The translations under genes and the position numbers were made by a program. From Leishmania mexicana MHOM/GT/2001/U1103 (Eukaryota > Euglenozoa > Kinetoplastea > Trypanosomatida > Trypanosomatidae): 64,000 bases of DNA. Shown piece by piece: positions 27,515 to 38,260 of the stretch. Where the stretch lies: positions 193,501 through 257,500 of the forward strand of contig NC_018325.1 of assembly GCF_000234665.1 (NCBI RefSeq), written 5' to 3'. Below the pieces are notes generated by a model, which did not search any database, was not told where the DNA came from, and saw only the letters and a program-made list of their open reading frames with translations. The first letter of the stretch is position 1. Every line of letters begins with the position of its first letter.

Positions 27515-29683
27515 ATGCAACGTTTTGCGGTTTCGAATGATGGTAAGCTGGCATGGGGGTCTTGCTTCGCGAGCTGCCACGGAGGTCAGGTACCGGCAGC
27601 CATCAAGCTTGTGAAGAAAGCTGGCGACGGCGACAGAGTGGAACCCGATTGTGTGGCTTTTTCTTCTTTCAAGGTGGCGCGGTCAGCACGCCTCAATATC
27701 AAGACTAGCTACAGCGCGGGTGATCATGTAGTCCTCGCGTTCAATGACTCCGACTCATTTTTTGCGGCCACTATTGTGCGCTGTGACACGTGGAGTGTGC
27801 AGTGGGCAATAGAAAAGGGTGGGTGTCTTTCTTGCGCTTCCGTAACGCAGCTGGCAGCTTTGTGCGCGAATACAGTGTGCGGTGTGGCGACGGCGTCTAG
27901 TAGCGCGTCGTCATCATCCCCGGCGCAGCGACTTTTTGTTGCCTCCCGTTTTGATGTCCCCATGTCAAGTCGCAAAGCAAACAAGGAGTGGAGGCAGTTC
28001 CTGGCTCCTCCGAGGTCTATTGAGACGGGACTGGAGGAGGAGGGAATCGCATCCATTGGCGCATTCGACAAGAACACTCTTCTTGCTCTCACAGGGAAGG
28101 GCTCTCTGGCGCTGGTGCGCCTGGATGCTAGGGCACTGAAGGAACAGCCGACTTCGGCATCGGCTTTCTACACCGTGCAGCGAATCCAGTGCAAGCTAAC
28201 GCTAGCAAGCATCCGATCTCGCATTGTGGTCTACAACGATGAGAAGGATCACGCTTATGCAGCTGTCTACTCAGTTTCCGAAAAAGCGATGGAGCTTGTC
28301 TATTTTCATCAGACTACGGAGGAAATATCCTCTCGTGCTGGTAAGAGGCCGGCGACCGTGCTGAAAGTGGCCACGAGCATCCCTATCGACGACTTGCGCT
28401 TTGCCGGGTCGTTTCACCTTGCTGTGAGCTGCTCACGCATAAAGGAGAATATGCAGTTTGTCGGCCTCATTCCTGGCGCCGACGCACTGGAAGCGATGGT
28501 CTTCGACCCTCTCACGGTACCATACGTTCCCATCACCACACTATACAGCGAGCCAACGGAGGAGTTCGTAGTGATCTCTTCGTCTCAGGAGGTTGCAGCA
28601 TTTGCCACACTGACGAACGAGCAGAAGGTCGCCTCACTCATCGGGACGACGCTGAAGTTTTCGGCTGGCCCCTTTTCTCAGGCCTCGCTGAACAGGTCCG
28701 CTTGGGGACTGATCTCAAACCCGTTTCGTCACTATGGCCCGCAAACCAGACGCCATACAGAGGAAGAAAGCGGCGCGGACGAAGAGGAGGACTTGGAGTT
28801 GCTGCAAGGTGCTGGTGCCCGGTCTGCCGGTCGCTGGACCCCTGTGACGCTGTGCTACGGGTTGGCAACTCTCCGGCCATCCTCGCCCACAGCGCAGGTT
28901 GCAGTGTTTGCCGTGGAGACTGCGCCGTTCCTGCACACGCGCCTCATCAAGCAGTGGCACAATGCCACCGCTGGGCTCAAGACGATCCTGGGAGCGGCTT
29001 CCGCAAAAATGGTTGGCGGTCTCGCGCTTCCTTGGAATCCGCGACATGTTCGCCGTGCCTTGCGCCTCTTCAGTCAAGACGAGCTCTCCTCACTTCTTCA
29101 TCGCATCGCGACGACGATAGCGGCCAGCGAGCGTGTAGGTTCCCCTGTCTCGTACCCTGATGCCACCACGACCGCTGTCGACATTGCACTGCATGTGATC
29201 ACACTGGCTCGGCAGATGGGTGCCACATTGAAGCCAGAGGACGTGAGGATCGTTGCCATTATTCTGCGAGCGGCTCGTGAGAGCAGCCACGAGCTGTTGC
29301 GCTACGCCAGCTGCATGGAGCTGCTGATGGAGAGCCATTTGCAGCAGAGGGCGATGGATCGCGTCATGGAACGCCGTGCCTCTGCACGCGACGAGGGTGA
29401 TGAGGTGTCGCGGACGCTGGAGGGGAACTTTTACGGCATCGCGGCCGAGCTGCAGACTGAGCGGACACTACACACACGCTACACGTCAAATGCGTGGGCG
29501 CAGCACCTGGGCAAGTGCAAAGCGCAGTACAAGGCGGAAGCCGAAAGCGCGTTGCGGCTCCTTGCAGCAGCGCACAATAAGAACGAGAAAACGATGGAAT
29601 GCGCTCTCAGTGACTGGCGGCAGCTTGGTTCCACGCCGCATCAAGACCCGCTGTTGAACCAATTTGAGCAGGCACTCCTGTAG
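27515..29683 (+). CDS. hypothetical protein, 722 residues
   Basis: I do not recognise this protein. The open frame is 12 codons longer, but the first ATG gives MQRFAVSNDGK. The N-terminal 400 residues have many short beta-like segments (VVLAFND, SIGAFDKNTLLALTGKGSLALVRLD, LRFAGSFHLAVSCS) that could form a propeller. An acidic linker (EEESGADEEEDLELL) falls at about 415-430. The C-terminal 250 residues look helical, with a long amphipathic region near the end. There are no transmembrane helices or signal peptide. This beta-propeller plus alpha layout occurs in nucleoporins, vesicle-coat and ribosome-biogenesis proteins, but I cannot choose among them. Confidence 0.75.
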   Translation: MQRFAVSNDGKLAWGSCFASCHGGQVPAAIKLVKKAGDGDRVEPDCVAFSSFKVARSARLNIKTSYSAGDHVVLAFNDSDSFFAATIVRCDTWSVQWAIEKGGCLSCASVTQLAALCANTVCGVATASSSASSSSPAQRLFVASRFDVPMSSRKANKEWRQFLAPPRSIETGLEEEGIASIGAFDKNTLLALTGKGSLALVRLDARALKEQPTSASAFYTVQRIQCKLTLASIRSRIVVYNDEKDHAYAAVYSVSEKAMELVYFHQTTEEISSRAGKRPATVLKVATSIPIDDLRFAGSFHLAVSCSRIKENMQFVGLIPGADALEAMVFDPLTVPYVPITTLYSEPTEEFVVISSSQEVAAFATLTNEQKVASLIGTTLKFSAGPFSQASLNRSAWGLISNPFRHYGPQTRRHTEEESGADEEEDLELLQGAGARSAGRWTPVTLCYGLATLRPSSPTAQVAVFAVETAPFLHTRLIKQWHNATAGLKTILGAASAKMVGGLALPWNPRHVRRALRLFSQDELSSLLHRIATTIAASERVGSPVSYPDATTTAVDIALHVITLARQMGATLKPEDVRIVAIILRAARESSHELLRYASCMELLMESHLQQRAMDRVMERRASARDEGDEVSRTLEGNFYGIAAELQTERTLHTRYTSNAWAQHLGKCKAQYKAEAESALRLLAAAHNKNEKTMECALSDWRQLGSTPHQDPLLNQFEQALL

Positions 29684-30768
29684 CCGTTACAGAGAGTCGG
29701 GGCGGCAATCATGCGTAATGGTGTTCGACGCTGAAGCCGAGGAAGTTCTAGCCGCCTGTAGCATCAGTGAAGTGCGCGCAGACTGTTCTAGGATTCTTCT
29801 TGAGTGGCACTGCAGCGTCACGAGTAAAATGCGGTACGGGGGCAAATTACGATTAAGGTAAACCTGTAACCCACGCGTGCGCATCGCCGAGCGCGTCGTG
29901 TCTGTGTCAAGGAACAAACAACCAAAAGAGTCAGAAGAAGGCGCCCACCATAAGTATGGGGAGGGTAGACGATTTCTCATAATCGGTAGAGACTCGCTGC
30001 GACCTTCTCTATTGATAGATGGCTGTGTTTTCCGGGAATCACGTGCCCGGCGGCGCTTCATCTTTACAGGCACTGAGCAACTCTTGGGAGGGAGAGGTAG
30101 GAGCGCGTGTTCGTGATGTCTTGCCCTTCCCTTGCATAGCATCTCTACCCTTGCTGCTCTCCGCGCAGATGTCTGCAATGACAGGTACCTCACGAAAAGT
30201 GCTGAGCATCTTCTGCTGCCACCAAACCATCTTCCCTTTCGACTCCTTCGCCTTTTTCTTTTGCTGCTCTCCACCCTATGACCCTCTTTCAAACCTTTCG
30301 TGCAAAAGCAGGACACGTCTACACAAAAGGAGAAACCAGAACACACGCACGCCCATACGTACACGGATATAGCCGTTTGACTTCTCCGCCTTGTGGTCAC
30401 TTGTCTGCTCCTCTCTCCCTCTCTCTATTCGGTAATCTCAAATCGCTGAGACGCGCCCCCTTTTCGGCCCTTCTCCTCTGTACAGCCCCCCTCCCCCTCA
30501 AGAAGCTAAGAACACGCTGCCTCGAGCGGTATCTGCGTTTTTCTATCTTTTTTTTGGTACCCTTCCTTTTGTCTTGTGCCGCCGTAAGATTCTATACACC
30601 TCTGTACGCCACACCATTGTCACCTCTCCTCCCCCCTCTTTCTCGTCTCTCTCTACAGCTGAGCAGCTCGCATTCTTTTTTCTCCTTCTTCATCCCTCGC
30701 TCGTTCGGCTTTGCGGCTGAGGGGGATACAAGTGAGGTCATTGAAAGTTACACAGGCCGCGGTGAACC
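29684..30768. other. intergenic region, no gene seen
   Basis: The 3' UTR of the preceding gene and 5' flank of RPN5, with T/C-rich tracts from about 30380. A minus-strand frame of 237 codons here is Arg/Ser/Cys-rich with no family features and runs against the array. Confidence 0.55.
30621..30658 (+). promoter_or_regulatory. candidate trans-splice acceptor for RPN5
   Basis: A run of C/T with CTCTACAG at its end, AG at 30657-30658. A second pyrimidine stretch follows up to about 30715, so the true site could be either. Confidence 0.45.
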
Positions 30769-32193
30769 ATGGCGGACAACGAATGGAGGGGGGCCAGCTT
30801 CAAGCAGGATGAGGACCATTCTGCGGAGACGGCAAAGCTGCTAGAGCGGGTGAACGCGACAACGATACCTGTTCTTCTTCGCAGCAGCAACGCAAAGCTG
30901 TGTGACATCGTCGCTGAACTGCTCGTGCTGGAAAAGGTGTCCCGTCTCGGCGGCGATGCGGCCTCTACGAAGCTGCTGGCGGTGGAGGTGCTGCGCATCT
31001 ACCGCACGCAGAATGAACTGGACCTAATGCTCGAAACATTGGACATGTTGATGAAAAAGCGCGGCCAGACCAAGCAGGCTCAGAGTGCCATGATCGCCGA
31101 GTGCGCAATCGTCCTGAGGGACGACTCCTTGGCGAAGGAGAAGCAAGAGGAGGTGCTCGAGCGCCTGGCGTACGTGACGGAGAACAAGATCCACGTCGAG
31201 CTGGAACATGCACGTTTCACGATTGAGTTGGCGACGCTTCACGAGGCGGTGGGCCGCAAGCGCTCGGCGTGCGATATGCTGCGCACGTTGCACATCGAAA
31301 CCATCACAAACATGCCGCGCTTAGAGAAACTGGAGGCGCTGAATCAGCAGATCCGCCTCTGCCTAGAGCTGGAGGACTACGACCACATCCCTCTTGTGTC
31401 AAGAAAAATCAACCATCGCGGTCTTGGCCGTGACGAGGCCCAGCAGCAGAAGCTCAAATACTTTGACCTCATGCGCGCATACTATGCACACAAGGAGTCC
31501 TTCTTTAACGTTGGCCGGTGCTGGTATGAGACGTATAACACCGTGAAGAGCACCGATGACAAACTGTCTGCCTTGAGCAACATGGTGGTGCACTACCTCA
31601 TCGCCGAGAACGCCACCGCGAAGGAAATCGAGGACCTGGCGGAGTGCACGGCGTTTGCGCCTGCCACCAAGCTGCATGACCGTGTTGCAGCTCTTTCAAC
31701 CATTAGCGAGAAGCTGAGGAGCGACCTGGAGGACATCCCGCAGCTGTACGCACTTCTGCAGCGCTTCAACAGCATTGAGCTGATCCAGGAGAGAGTCTCC
31801 TCAGAGGTGGAGGTGCTGTGCCAGACCCACCCCGAGCTGGCTCCGTACCCGGCGCGTCAGGAATTGCTCAGCAACCGCTGCAGTGAGCACGACATCATGG
31901 TTATTGCCCGCTTCTACACCCGCATCCCACTCAAGCGTCTTGCGGAGCTGGTGCATCTGTCGCCAGAGCATACGGAGATGTTCATCATGACAATGGTCAC
32001 GAACAAGACCTTGTACGCGAAGATGGACCGTGTGGATGAGCTGGTGGTGTTCGAGGCGCGGAAGAACACGACGGAGGTCGTTGCATCGTGGAACGACTCG
32101 GTCGAACGCAGCGTGGCACTGCTCGACAAGGCATCGCACCTCATTACAAAGGAGCGAATGCTGCACAACCTTGCCTCGCGGAGGGTCCACTAG
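30769..32193 (+). CDS. RPN5: 26S proteasome regulatory non-ATPase subunit RPN5 (PSMD12)
   Basis: A 474-residue subunit of the proteasome lid, a scaffold around the RPN11 deubiquitinase. It aligns from end to end with PSMD12. Matching segments include LDMLMKKRGQTKQAQSAMI, ERLAYVTENKIHVELEHARFT, LSRKIN-type region near VSRKINHRGL, and the PCI domain with HDIMVIARFYTRIPLKRLAEL, FIMTMVTNKTLYAKMDRVDELVVF and the closing helix LLDKASHLITKERMLHNL. The PCI domain is at about residues 270-440. Length matches the family (about 450-460). ATG start confirmed. The COP9 subunit CSN4 is a related alternative, but the similarity favours RPN5. Confidence 0.94.
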   Translation: MADNEWRGASFKQDEDHSAETAKLLERVNATTIPVLLRSSNAKLCDIVAELLVLEKVSRLGGDAASTKLLAVEVLRIYRTQNELDLMLETLDMLMKKRGQTKQAQSAMIAECAIVLRDDSLAKEKQEEVLERLAYVTENKIHVELEHARFTIELATLHEAVGRKRSACDMLRTLHIETITNMPRLEKLEALNQQIRLCLELEDYDHIPLVSRKINHRGLGRDEAQQQKLKYFDLMRAYYAHKESFFNVGRCWYETYNTVKSTDDKLSALSNMVVHYLIAENATAKEIEDLAECTAFAPATKLHDRVAALSTISEKLRSDLEDIPQLYALLQRFNSIELIQERVSSEVEVLCQTHPELAPYPARQELLSNRCSEHDIMVIARFYTRIPLKRLAELVHLSPEHTEMFIMTMVTNKTLYAKMDRVDELVVFEARKNTTEVVASWNDSVERSVALLDKASHLITKERMLHNLASRRVH

Positions 32194-34420
32194 GGGAGAT
32201 GGGCTAGGGGTGGTGTAGAATGCTGCGCATGTGTATGTGTGTGTGCATTTGTGTCGTCGATATCACGTGCGCTCACGATGCCTCTCTTATCTCTAGTGCA
32301 CAGTCGGGGGACTTTTGCCGCTTTTGCCGTGGATGGAATCTGCGTAGTCGGCTTCGAACGCTCCGACTCTTTTGCCTTCCTCCAAACAGGAGTAGTGGGG
32401 CGCTGATTTTACTTCTCTTGTCCGGGGAGCAAAGCGTGGCTGCTTTCGGGGAATGAGAAGACGATGTGTCGTGGACTGCGTCTCTCTCTCTCTTTCTGCA
32501 ACCTCATTCCATTCCAGATGCTCCGTAGGGTGCTCTGTGCTTCTTCTCTTCTACCTTGTGTGTGGTTGCCGTGCGTGTGTGTGTGCTTACCCGTTTGTGT
32601 GAGCTCTGAAGTGGGCTTGCCTGGGTTGATCACATCTGTGGCCTGGAAGGAACAAAGAAGACAAAGAAAACAGTGAAAGACGGCGTTGGCCATCAAGCAC
32701 GGCATGGAGTGAGACAGATTACTGCATCCACTTTTGACAGTCTGCGGAGCATGGGGAGCTTACGGGGGATCTCCAGCATTGTCTGAAGGTTTGATGCGCT
32801 TTCTGTCAGCTAGCCATGCTCGCCGTCGCTGCTCACTCGAGGAGCAGGGAAGGCACTCTCGCGGTCCTTGTTGTGACTAGCGAGGACGTAATGCGGAAGT
32901 GGATCAGATGGAGAAAGAGAAGGGGGAGGGCACTTCCCGACCCTTGAGGCAAGCTAACGGCCTTGACCACAAATTGAATGAAAGGTGGTCTTTTGAGATA
33001 AACACGCGGTATCCCAACTCTTTTCTCCTCCGCCTTTTTCTAATCCTTTTCGTCTTGTGACGGCCTCAACACGCTTCGCTTTCTCTGCGACGCGCTCTAC
33101 CCAATGTGACTCCCACACACCCACGCGTATTCCCACTCATACGCAAACATAACTGTACACGCGTCAACACCGATTCTGTCGGTGAAACGGTGAGTGCCTG
33201 TACTTTTCTCATCTCCCTTTCCGTGATATTCGCCTCGACACGCGCAGAATTGTCTCTTCGCTTCTTCTCAGCTTCGCTTTCTGTTTCGAGTCCATCCCGA
33301 CATTCTCTCGCTCTGAAGGTTACTCGAATTGAAGAACACCTCTTTTTCTTTTTCCCTTTTCCTTTTCCATACTTTTCTCTTTCCTTCTTCTCCTTTCTGA
33401 CATCTGCTCCCACATTTTGTCTCGGTCGTTGACACTGCAGCGCGATAGACGCATCCAGTGACACCCCAAAACATCACCGCGGAGCTGAGTGTGCCCACAT
33501 TCTTTCTCCTTCCCTTTTTCCGCGTAACACAGGAAAGAGGGATTTTCACGCAGACGACGGCGGCGGCGACAATCAGCGGATTTGAACCAAGAGAAGCACT
33601 CCCGTAGAGGTGAGACGACATTCTTAAGTAGGAGCAGCCCACGAGTGAAGGGCAAGGGCAGAGCCCTGCAGAGACACTTGTGTTTTTTTTCGGCCACTCG
33701 CTCACCGCAACTGTTCCTCGGTCACATCTCTACCTTCCTTTCCCTTGTTCTGTCTGCCAATTCATTCACCACACTCATTGTCGCCTCCACCCCCCGCGAT
33801 ACCCATTTGACATTGCACACCTCTCTCTGTTTCCCACTCTTCTTCCAACAGACCCCACCCCCTCTTTCCCTTCCCCAGACCAACACACGCACAGACGTCT
33901 TTTCTGAGCTTCGACACCTTCTCGCCCTCTTTTTGCCCCCTTCTTGTTTTCTAATACTGTAACTAACTAAGCGGCGAAAAAGCGGGGAAGAAGGAAAAGG
34001 AAACAGCAACTTCGAAAAAAAAAGAGTGCAAGAGAGAGAGAGAGAAAGACGAGAAGAGGCGAAGGATCAAAGTGTGGCAACGGAAAACAAAAAAAAACGC
34101 AGAGAGCAGCAGAAGGAAAGAGGGAAGGAGGAGCAAGCAGGATTGCATTGTAGTGGCATCGAAGGCACCTGAGCAAGATAGAACTGTACATCGATATATA
34201 GATAGACACGCACATAAAGAAGAGGGGCATTTTCTGTTCGGCTTCTTGTCTGTGTGTCCTGTCTTCTGTCCTTTTTTTCTTTCTGACGCCACTTACCTTT
34301 TGCTTTTCCTCCTTCCTTTTTTTTTCTCTCTCTTCCTGGCCTGTCTTTTTTCTTATTGTCTGTTTCCTTCTCTTTGTATCTGCATCATCATCTATCCAGT
34401 ATATATATATATATACATAC

Positions 34421-34451
<31 letters not shown>

Positions 34452-34961
34452 CATCGTTTCGTTGAGGGTACTCCTCAGTGCTTTTTTTGTTTTTGTTGTT
34501 GTTTCGATTGCGTCCTTTTTTTTAGTTAAATTATTTTCCTCTCATCTTTCCGCTTCTGTGCTTCAGGAAAAAAAAGAAAACTGACACACACACACACACG
34601 CAGAATAAGCAACGTTCTCTTTTTTTTTGTGTTTCTCGTCGTTGCCTTGTTTGTGTCTGGCTTGTTGTTGTTGGCATCCTGCGTTGACCATAAACAGACA
34701 CAAGTACACAACAGACACACAGACAGGCCTTCCTCGTTCATATTATCAATTTTTGTTTCTTCTCTACTTTCAATGTGAGTAGATACAGAAAAAAACGGGA
34801 CAAAAAAACGGACTTTTGACGTGATACACGCCAGAGAGAACCTCTAAAATAGTCACACACACACACACAGTTCCCGACTCGTTCATATACACACGTTGTG
34901 TCACCCCCTTTTTTTGTTGGATTACACTGCATTTCCGTTGGTCTGGTGAGCTGCGCTGCGA
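32194..34961. other. long intergenic region, no gene seen
   Basis: About 2.8 kb of probable UTR sequence: TG-rich around 32230-32260 and 32560-32600, long T/C tracts at 33340-33400 and 34300-34370, A-rich runs near 34015-34130, and the TA tract at 34400-34452. Open frames up to 170 codons translate these tracts and look random. Confidence 0.6.
34400..34452 (+). repeat. TA dinucleotide repeat with CATA interruptions
   Basis: Three long TA runs separated by CATACA or CATA. It is self-complementary and could form a hairpin or cruciform. It lies in the spacer before the CCCH gene. Confidence 0.9.
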
Positions 34962-36455
34962 ATGAGCTACACGAGCCATCTGCGCGAGCCAGGACCCTTT
35001 GCGGTGCCTTCCTTAGCCTCAAAGGGGAAGGGCGACGACTTCCAGCACCCATTCGGCGGAGAAACGTGCAACGGGTACACGGCGACCGAGGAGGGAAGTG
35101 CGGCACCTACCGCGGAGGTGAGTGAGGAAAAGCACAGCTCCAGCGCCAGCTCAGACTGCAAGAAGGAAGATGAGAAGTGGATCTGGGTGCTGGACCCCAT
35201 GACCCGCAAGTTGCGGGTGCCGCTGCACTTGCTCGTTCCCACCCACGCCACCTCGACGCCTGGAACAGTGCCGTCGCTGTGCATAGCCTTCTTGGAAGGC
35301 CGGTGCCGCCATGCTTGGTGCCGCCAGGCGCACGTGGTGCCGTCTGCTATACCGCAGCTGCGCTACGAGGCGCTGAGCTCACCCACGTGCTGCCACTTCC
35401 ACCAAGACCCGCAGGACATCTCGATGCTGACAAACCACTTCAAGTACGTCCTCATAACTGGCAACGGTGGCAGCAACGAGCTGATTCCTGCGGACCGTGT
35501 GGCGTGCACAGTCGGGCTTCGCCGCTACTTGGTGCACAACGTCCCCAAGAAGTCCACCTACGCGTCCATCAATGCGGCAGGGAAGCGATCGGTGCCCGAC
35601 GAGAACGATATCCTTGAGCTGCCGGCGAAGTTCATTTGCCGTCTGCACCTAGCTCATCGCTGCCGGTACCTGGACGACTGCAACAACATCCACATTTGCC
35701 GCGAGTTTGAAGTCCGCCTGCAACCGCCTCCGCAGATCCTGAGCTCGCTCAACTCCGTCACCACCTCGACGCGCACGGTGAACATCGGTGACACCTGCTA
35801 CACCGTCACCCCGCTGGCGGTTGGCGACGTGAGCGACGAGGATTTCAACGCCATAGCTGAGGCGAAAAGGATCAACCACCGTAACGCCAGCACGCCTGCG
35901 TCCGCAACCTTTAAAAGCGCCATCCCGCCATACGACGCAGCCCTCGGCAGCAGCAGTGAAAACGGCAGCCCTATGCCGTACTCCGCCGCCGGTGGTGCCT
36001 TCCCGACGTTCCCGGATTATCGTGGCGCACTACGCACGCCCAACACCAGTGCCGTGACCCCGTCGGCGGGGCAGTCACCAGCCTTCCTGAACGCAGAGTC
36101 TCCGTCGCAGATACCGCCAGGCGGCTTCGGCTTTGGCGGTCACCTGCGTGTCTACGATGTGCGTCCCAAAAATCAGTCCGGCACGGTGACGCCCAGCTGC
36201 ACCAACAGCCCCGCAATGAATCCTAATGCACAGGAGAAGAACGGCGCGGGGGGAAAGATCGCCCCGCCCAAGTACACCGATGGTGCATTTCCCACGGCCA
36301 TGGCGTCCCGCTCCAACGGGGTGAGCGGAAGCGGCTGCGCGAGCAGCCGCACGGAAGGCGGCATAAGCCTTGCGACGAGCGAGGCGAACACTCCCTTGGC
36401 TACCGGCGGATACAGCATTATATCCGGGCGAACCGCTGTGACAACGAGGAAGTAG
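34962..36455 (+). CDS. CCCH-type zinc finger protein (probable RNA-binding)
   Basis: A 497-residue protein with two well-formed CCCH fingers. The first is C107-x7-C115-x4-C120-x3-H124 (CIAFLEGRCRHAWCRQAH). The second is C226-x7-C234-x5-C240-x3-H244 (CRLHLAHRCRYLDDCNNIH). Between them are a further CCHFH cluster at 143-147 and a conserved-looking globular part. The N-terminal 70 and the C-terminal 230 residues are low-complexity Ser/Thr/Ala/Gly/Pro-rich and probably disordered. In trypanosomatids proteins of this type bind mRNA and regulate its stability or translation; target and partner are unknown here. The ATG start at 34962 is the first in frame. NOT1 in the same array makes a link to deadenylation tempting, but co-location means little in these genomes. 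Confidence 0.87.
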   Translation: MSYTSHLREPGPFAVPSLASKGKGDDFQHPFGGETCNGYTATEEGSAAPTAEVSEEKHSSSASSDCKKEDEKWIWVLDPMTRKLRVPLHLLVPTHATSTPGTVPSLCIAFLEGRCRHAWCRQAHVVPSAIPQLRYEALSSPTCCHFHQDPQDISMLTNHFKYVLITGNGGSNELIPADRVACTVGLRRYLVHNVPKKSTYASINAAGKRSVPDENDILELPAKFICRLHLAHRCRYLDDCNNIHICREFEVRLQPPPQILSSLNSVTTSTRTVNIGDTCYTVTPLAVGDVSDEDFNAIAEAKRINHRNASTPASATFKSAIPPYDAALGSSSENGSPMPYSAAGGAFPTFPDYRGALRTPNTSAVTPSAGQSPAFLNAESPSQIPPGGFGFGGHLRVYDVRPKNQSGTVTPSCTNSPAMNPNAQEKNGAGGKIAPPKYTDGAFPTAMASRSNGVSGSGCASSRTEGGISLATSEANTPLATGGYSIISGRTAVTTRK

Positions 36456-37084
36456 CCAAACTCCTGGCTGCGTGGCGTACACTGTGTGCGCGTGGCTGGC
36501 TCGTCTGCGCAGGTGCTGCTTTTTTTTTTTTCACGTCTTCCCGTCCGTTGCCTGCTCTTAGGCCCCCTGTCAAGTCCGTCTCACTTTCGTCCTCACGTTG
36601 CTTCTCTCAACGGCTCCGCTGCTGGTACTGCTGCCAAAGGCCGTCTTTGAGAGGGAGAAAGGAATAAGATGGTGCGGAAGAGAAAGAGAGAGATCAGGTA
36701 GTTTCCATGTAAGTCAGTTCTCTCTCACTCTGTGCTTGGCTTTCTGTTATTGCTTTGCTTTACCTCCCCCCTTTTTTTCCCGTCTTGTTATGTTGGTGCT
36801 AATGGTTCACACGTGTCTTTTCTTCCCCCCTCCCTTTTTCTCCGTTTTCGACACCCTACCCTTTTTTTCTTTTCCATTGCTCTCTCGACAAATGCACGAC
36901 TTCTTCTCACGCGTCGCTCGGCTAATTTCCATCGAATAACACGAGGCCACCCCCTCCCCTCCCTCCGTTCCCCATTCAGTGCCTTCCTTTGCCTCTTCCG
37001 TAAGTGGAGCAATTTAGCGGGAGGAGAGGTCGTGGTGCCGCGCGTATATTGTGTGCCCTTGTGTAAGTATGCGAATGTGTCTAG

Positions 37085-37102
37085 GCATGCATGCATGCAT
37101 GC
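37085..37102 (+). repeat. CATG tandem repeat
   Basis: GGCATGCATGCATGCATGCC, a perfect self-complementary run of GCAT units in a probable 3' UTR. Confidence 0.85.
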
Positions 37103-37719
37103 CTGTGTGTGCTTTGCTCATGTGGGATGATAGCATCGGGGGTACCGTGAGAAGGGTCGTCATCTACTTTTTCCATAGATCGCATATCTTTGGCTTGTTT
37201 TCACCTCTTTTTTTTTCGCTTTCTCTGTCTCTCTTTTTTTGCCCCCCCCCCTCCTACCCCCACCACCTCTCTTCTGTGACGCACCTCAAGCTTTTTCCCC
37301 GCTTTTTCCATTTTTTTTTATGTGCGAATTTCACCACCTGTCACTCACTTTACTTCCTTCTTTTCTCTCTCTCGTATGCGCTGCATGGCTGCGTGCACTT
37401 CGAATCGTTCTTCTTTGCCGTCCCCTCTCTCTCCCCATCGAAAGGAAAAAGCAGCATGCAGTAAGTAATCGATTAATGCATACACCAAAAGCGGCAGGGC
37501 TGATGAGGAGCTGGGGATGAAGGCCCCAGCTCTCTAGGCAGGTAGGAAGGGCAAGAGCAGCGAAGACCACACCATTGAGTCCAATCACAAGAAGACGCTA
37601 ATGCTTGATGGTGATGAATACGTACAAGAAGACGAGTGAGTGCCAGAGGCGATATCAACTTAATCTGTTTTCTTCTTTCTGCTGTTTTGTCATCTTTTCA
37701 AGGCCTTGATGACAGGGGA

Positions 37720-38260
37720 ACACCTCAGCGCGTGGCACCTCAGTACCCTCTCTCTGGAGAAAGCCACGCACCCTCCTCCGCCACCCCCCGCCAAATGCCA
37801 GAACCACTTCTCGTAGTGACGGGGTCAGGTGCCTACGCCGCAGGAGAGGGAGGTCAGAGCGATGCATCGCTGCTGGTGTCGGCGGTGGGGCCCTGGATGA
37901 CGTTGCATCGGAGTGACCCGCGACAGTGAGCACTATCTGTACCATCCCCATGGTGAGCAGGGTGTCACCGTGACGCGGGCGCCTCCCACCCCCGGCCCTC
38001 ACACACCGCCCACTGGTGTGGGGAGCCTGGGCGCCACCGCGAGGGGGAGACGCACCCGGTGGCGGCCGGCACGGTGAGGGCGCGAGTTGAGGTAGCGGCC
38101 GTGCTCTCCGACGGCTGGGTCGGGGCATTGCTGTGGCGGGTGCGTGTGTGTTTGTGTGTGCGTTTACGGCTGCCATCGCGCCACGCGAGGTTGGGCCTGT
38201 GACAGACCGGGGGTAGAGTGGAGCTCGACGAATGTTGTGCGGAAGAATGGGTAGGTGAGG
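37720..38260 (+). repeat. SIDER-like dispersed repeat, copy D
   Basis: A full-length copy running from CAGCGCGTGGCACCTCAGTACC through CCAAATGCCAGAACC and GCGCCACCGCGAGGGGG to GGTTGGGCCTGTGACAGACC and GAATGGGTAGGTGAGG. It is oriented with transcription and lies in the probable 3' UTR of the CCCH gene. Its far end is shared with copy E, so this is the best copy for defining the element's limits. Confidence 0.78.

Noticed and set aside
37655..38176. A 173-codon frame in repeat copy D, with similar frames in copies A, B, E and F
   Set aside because: The frame recurs because the DNA repeat recurs; it is Pro/Arg-rich, ends differently in each copy and has no protein family.
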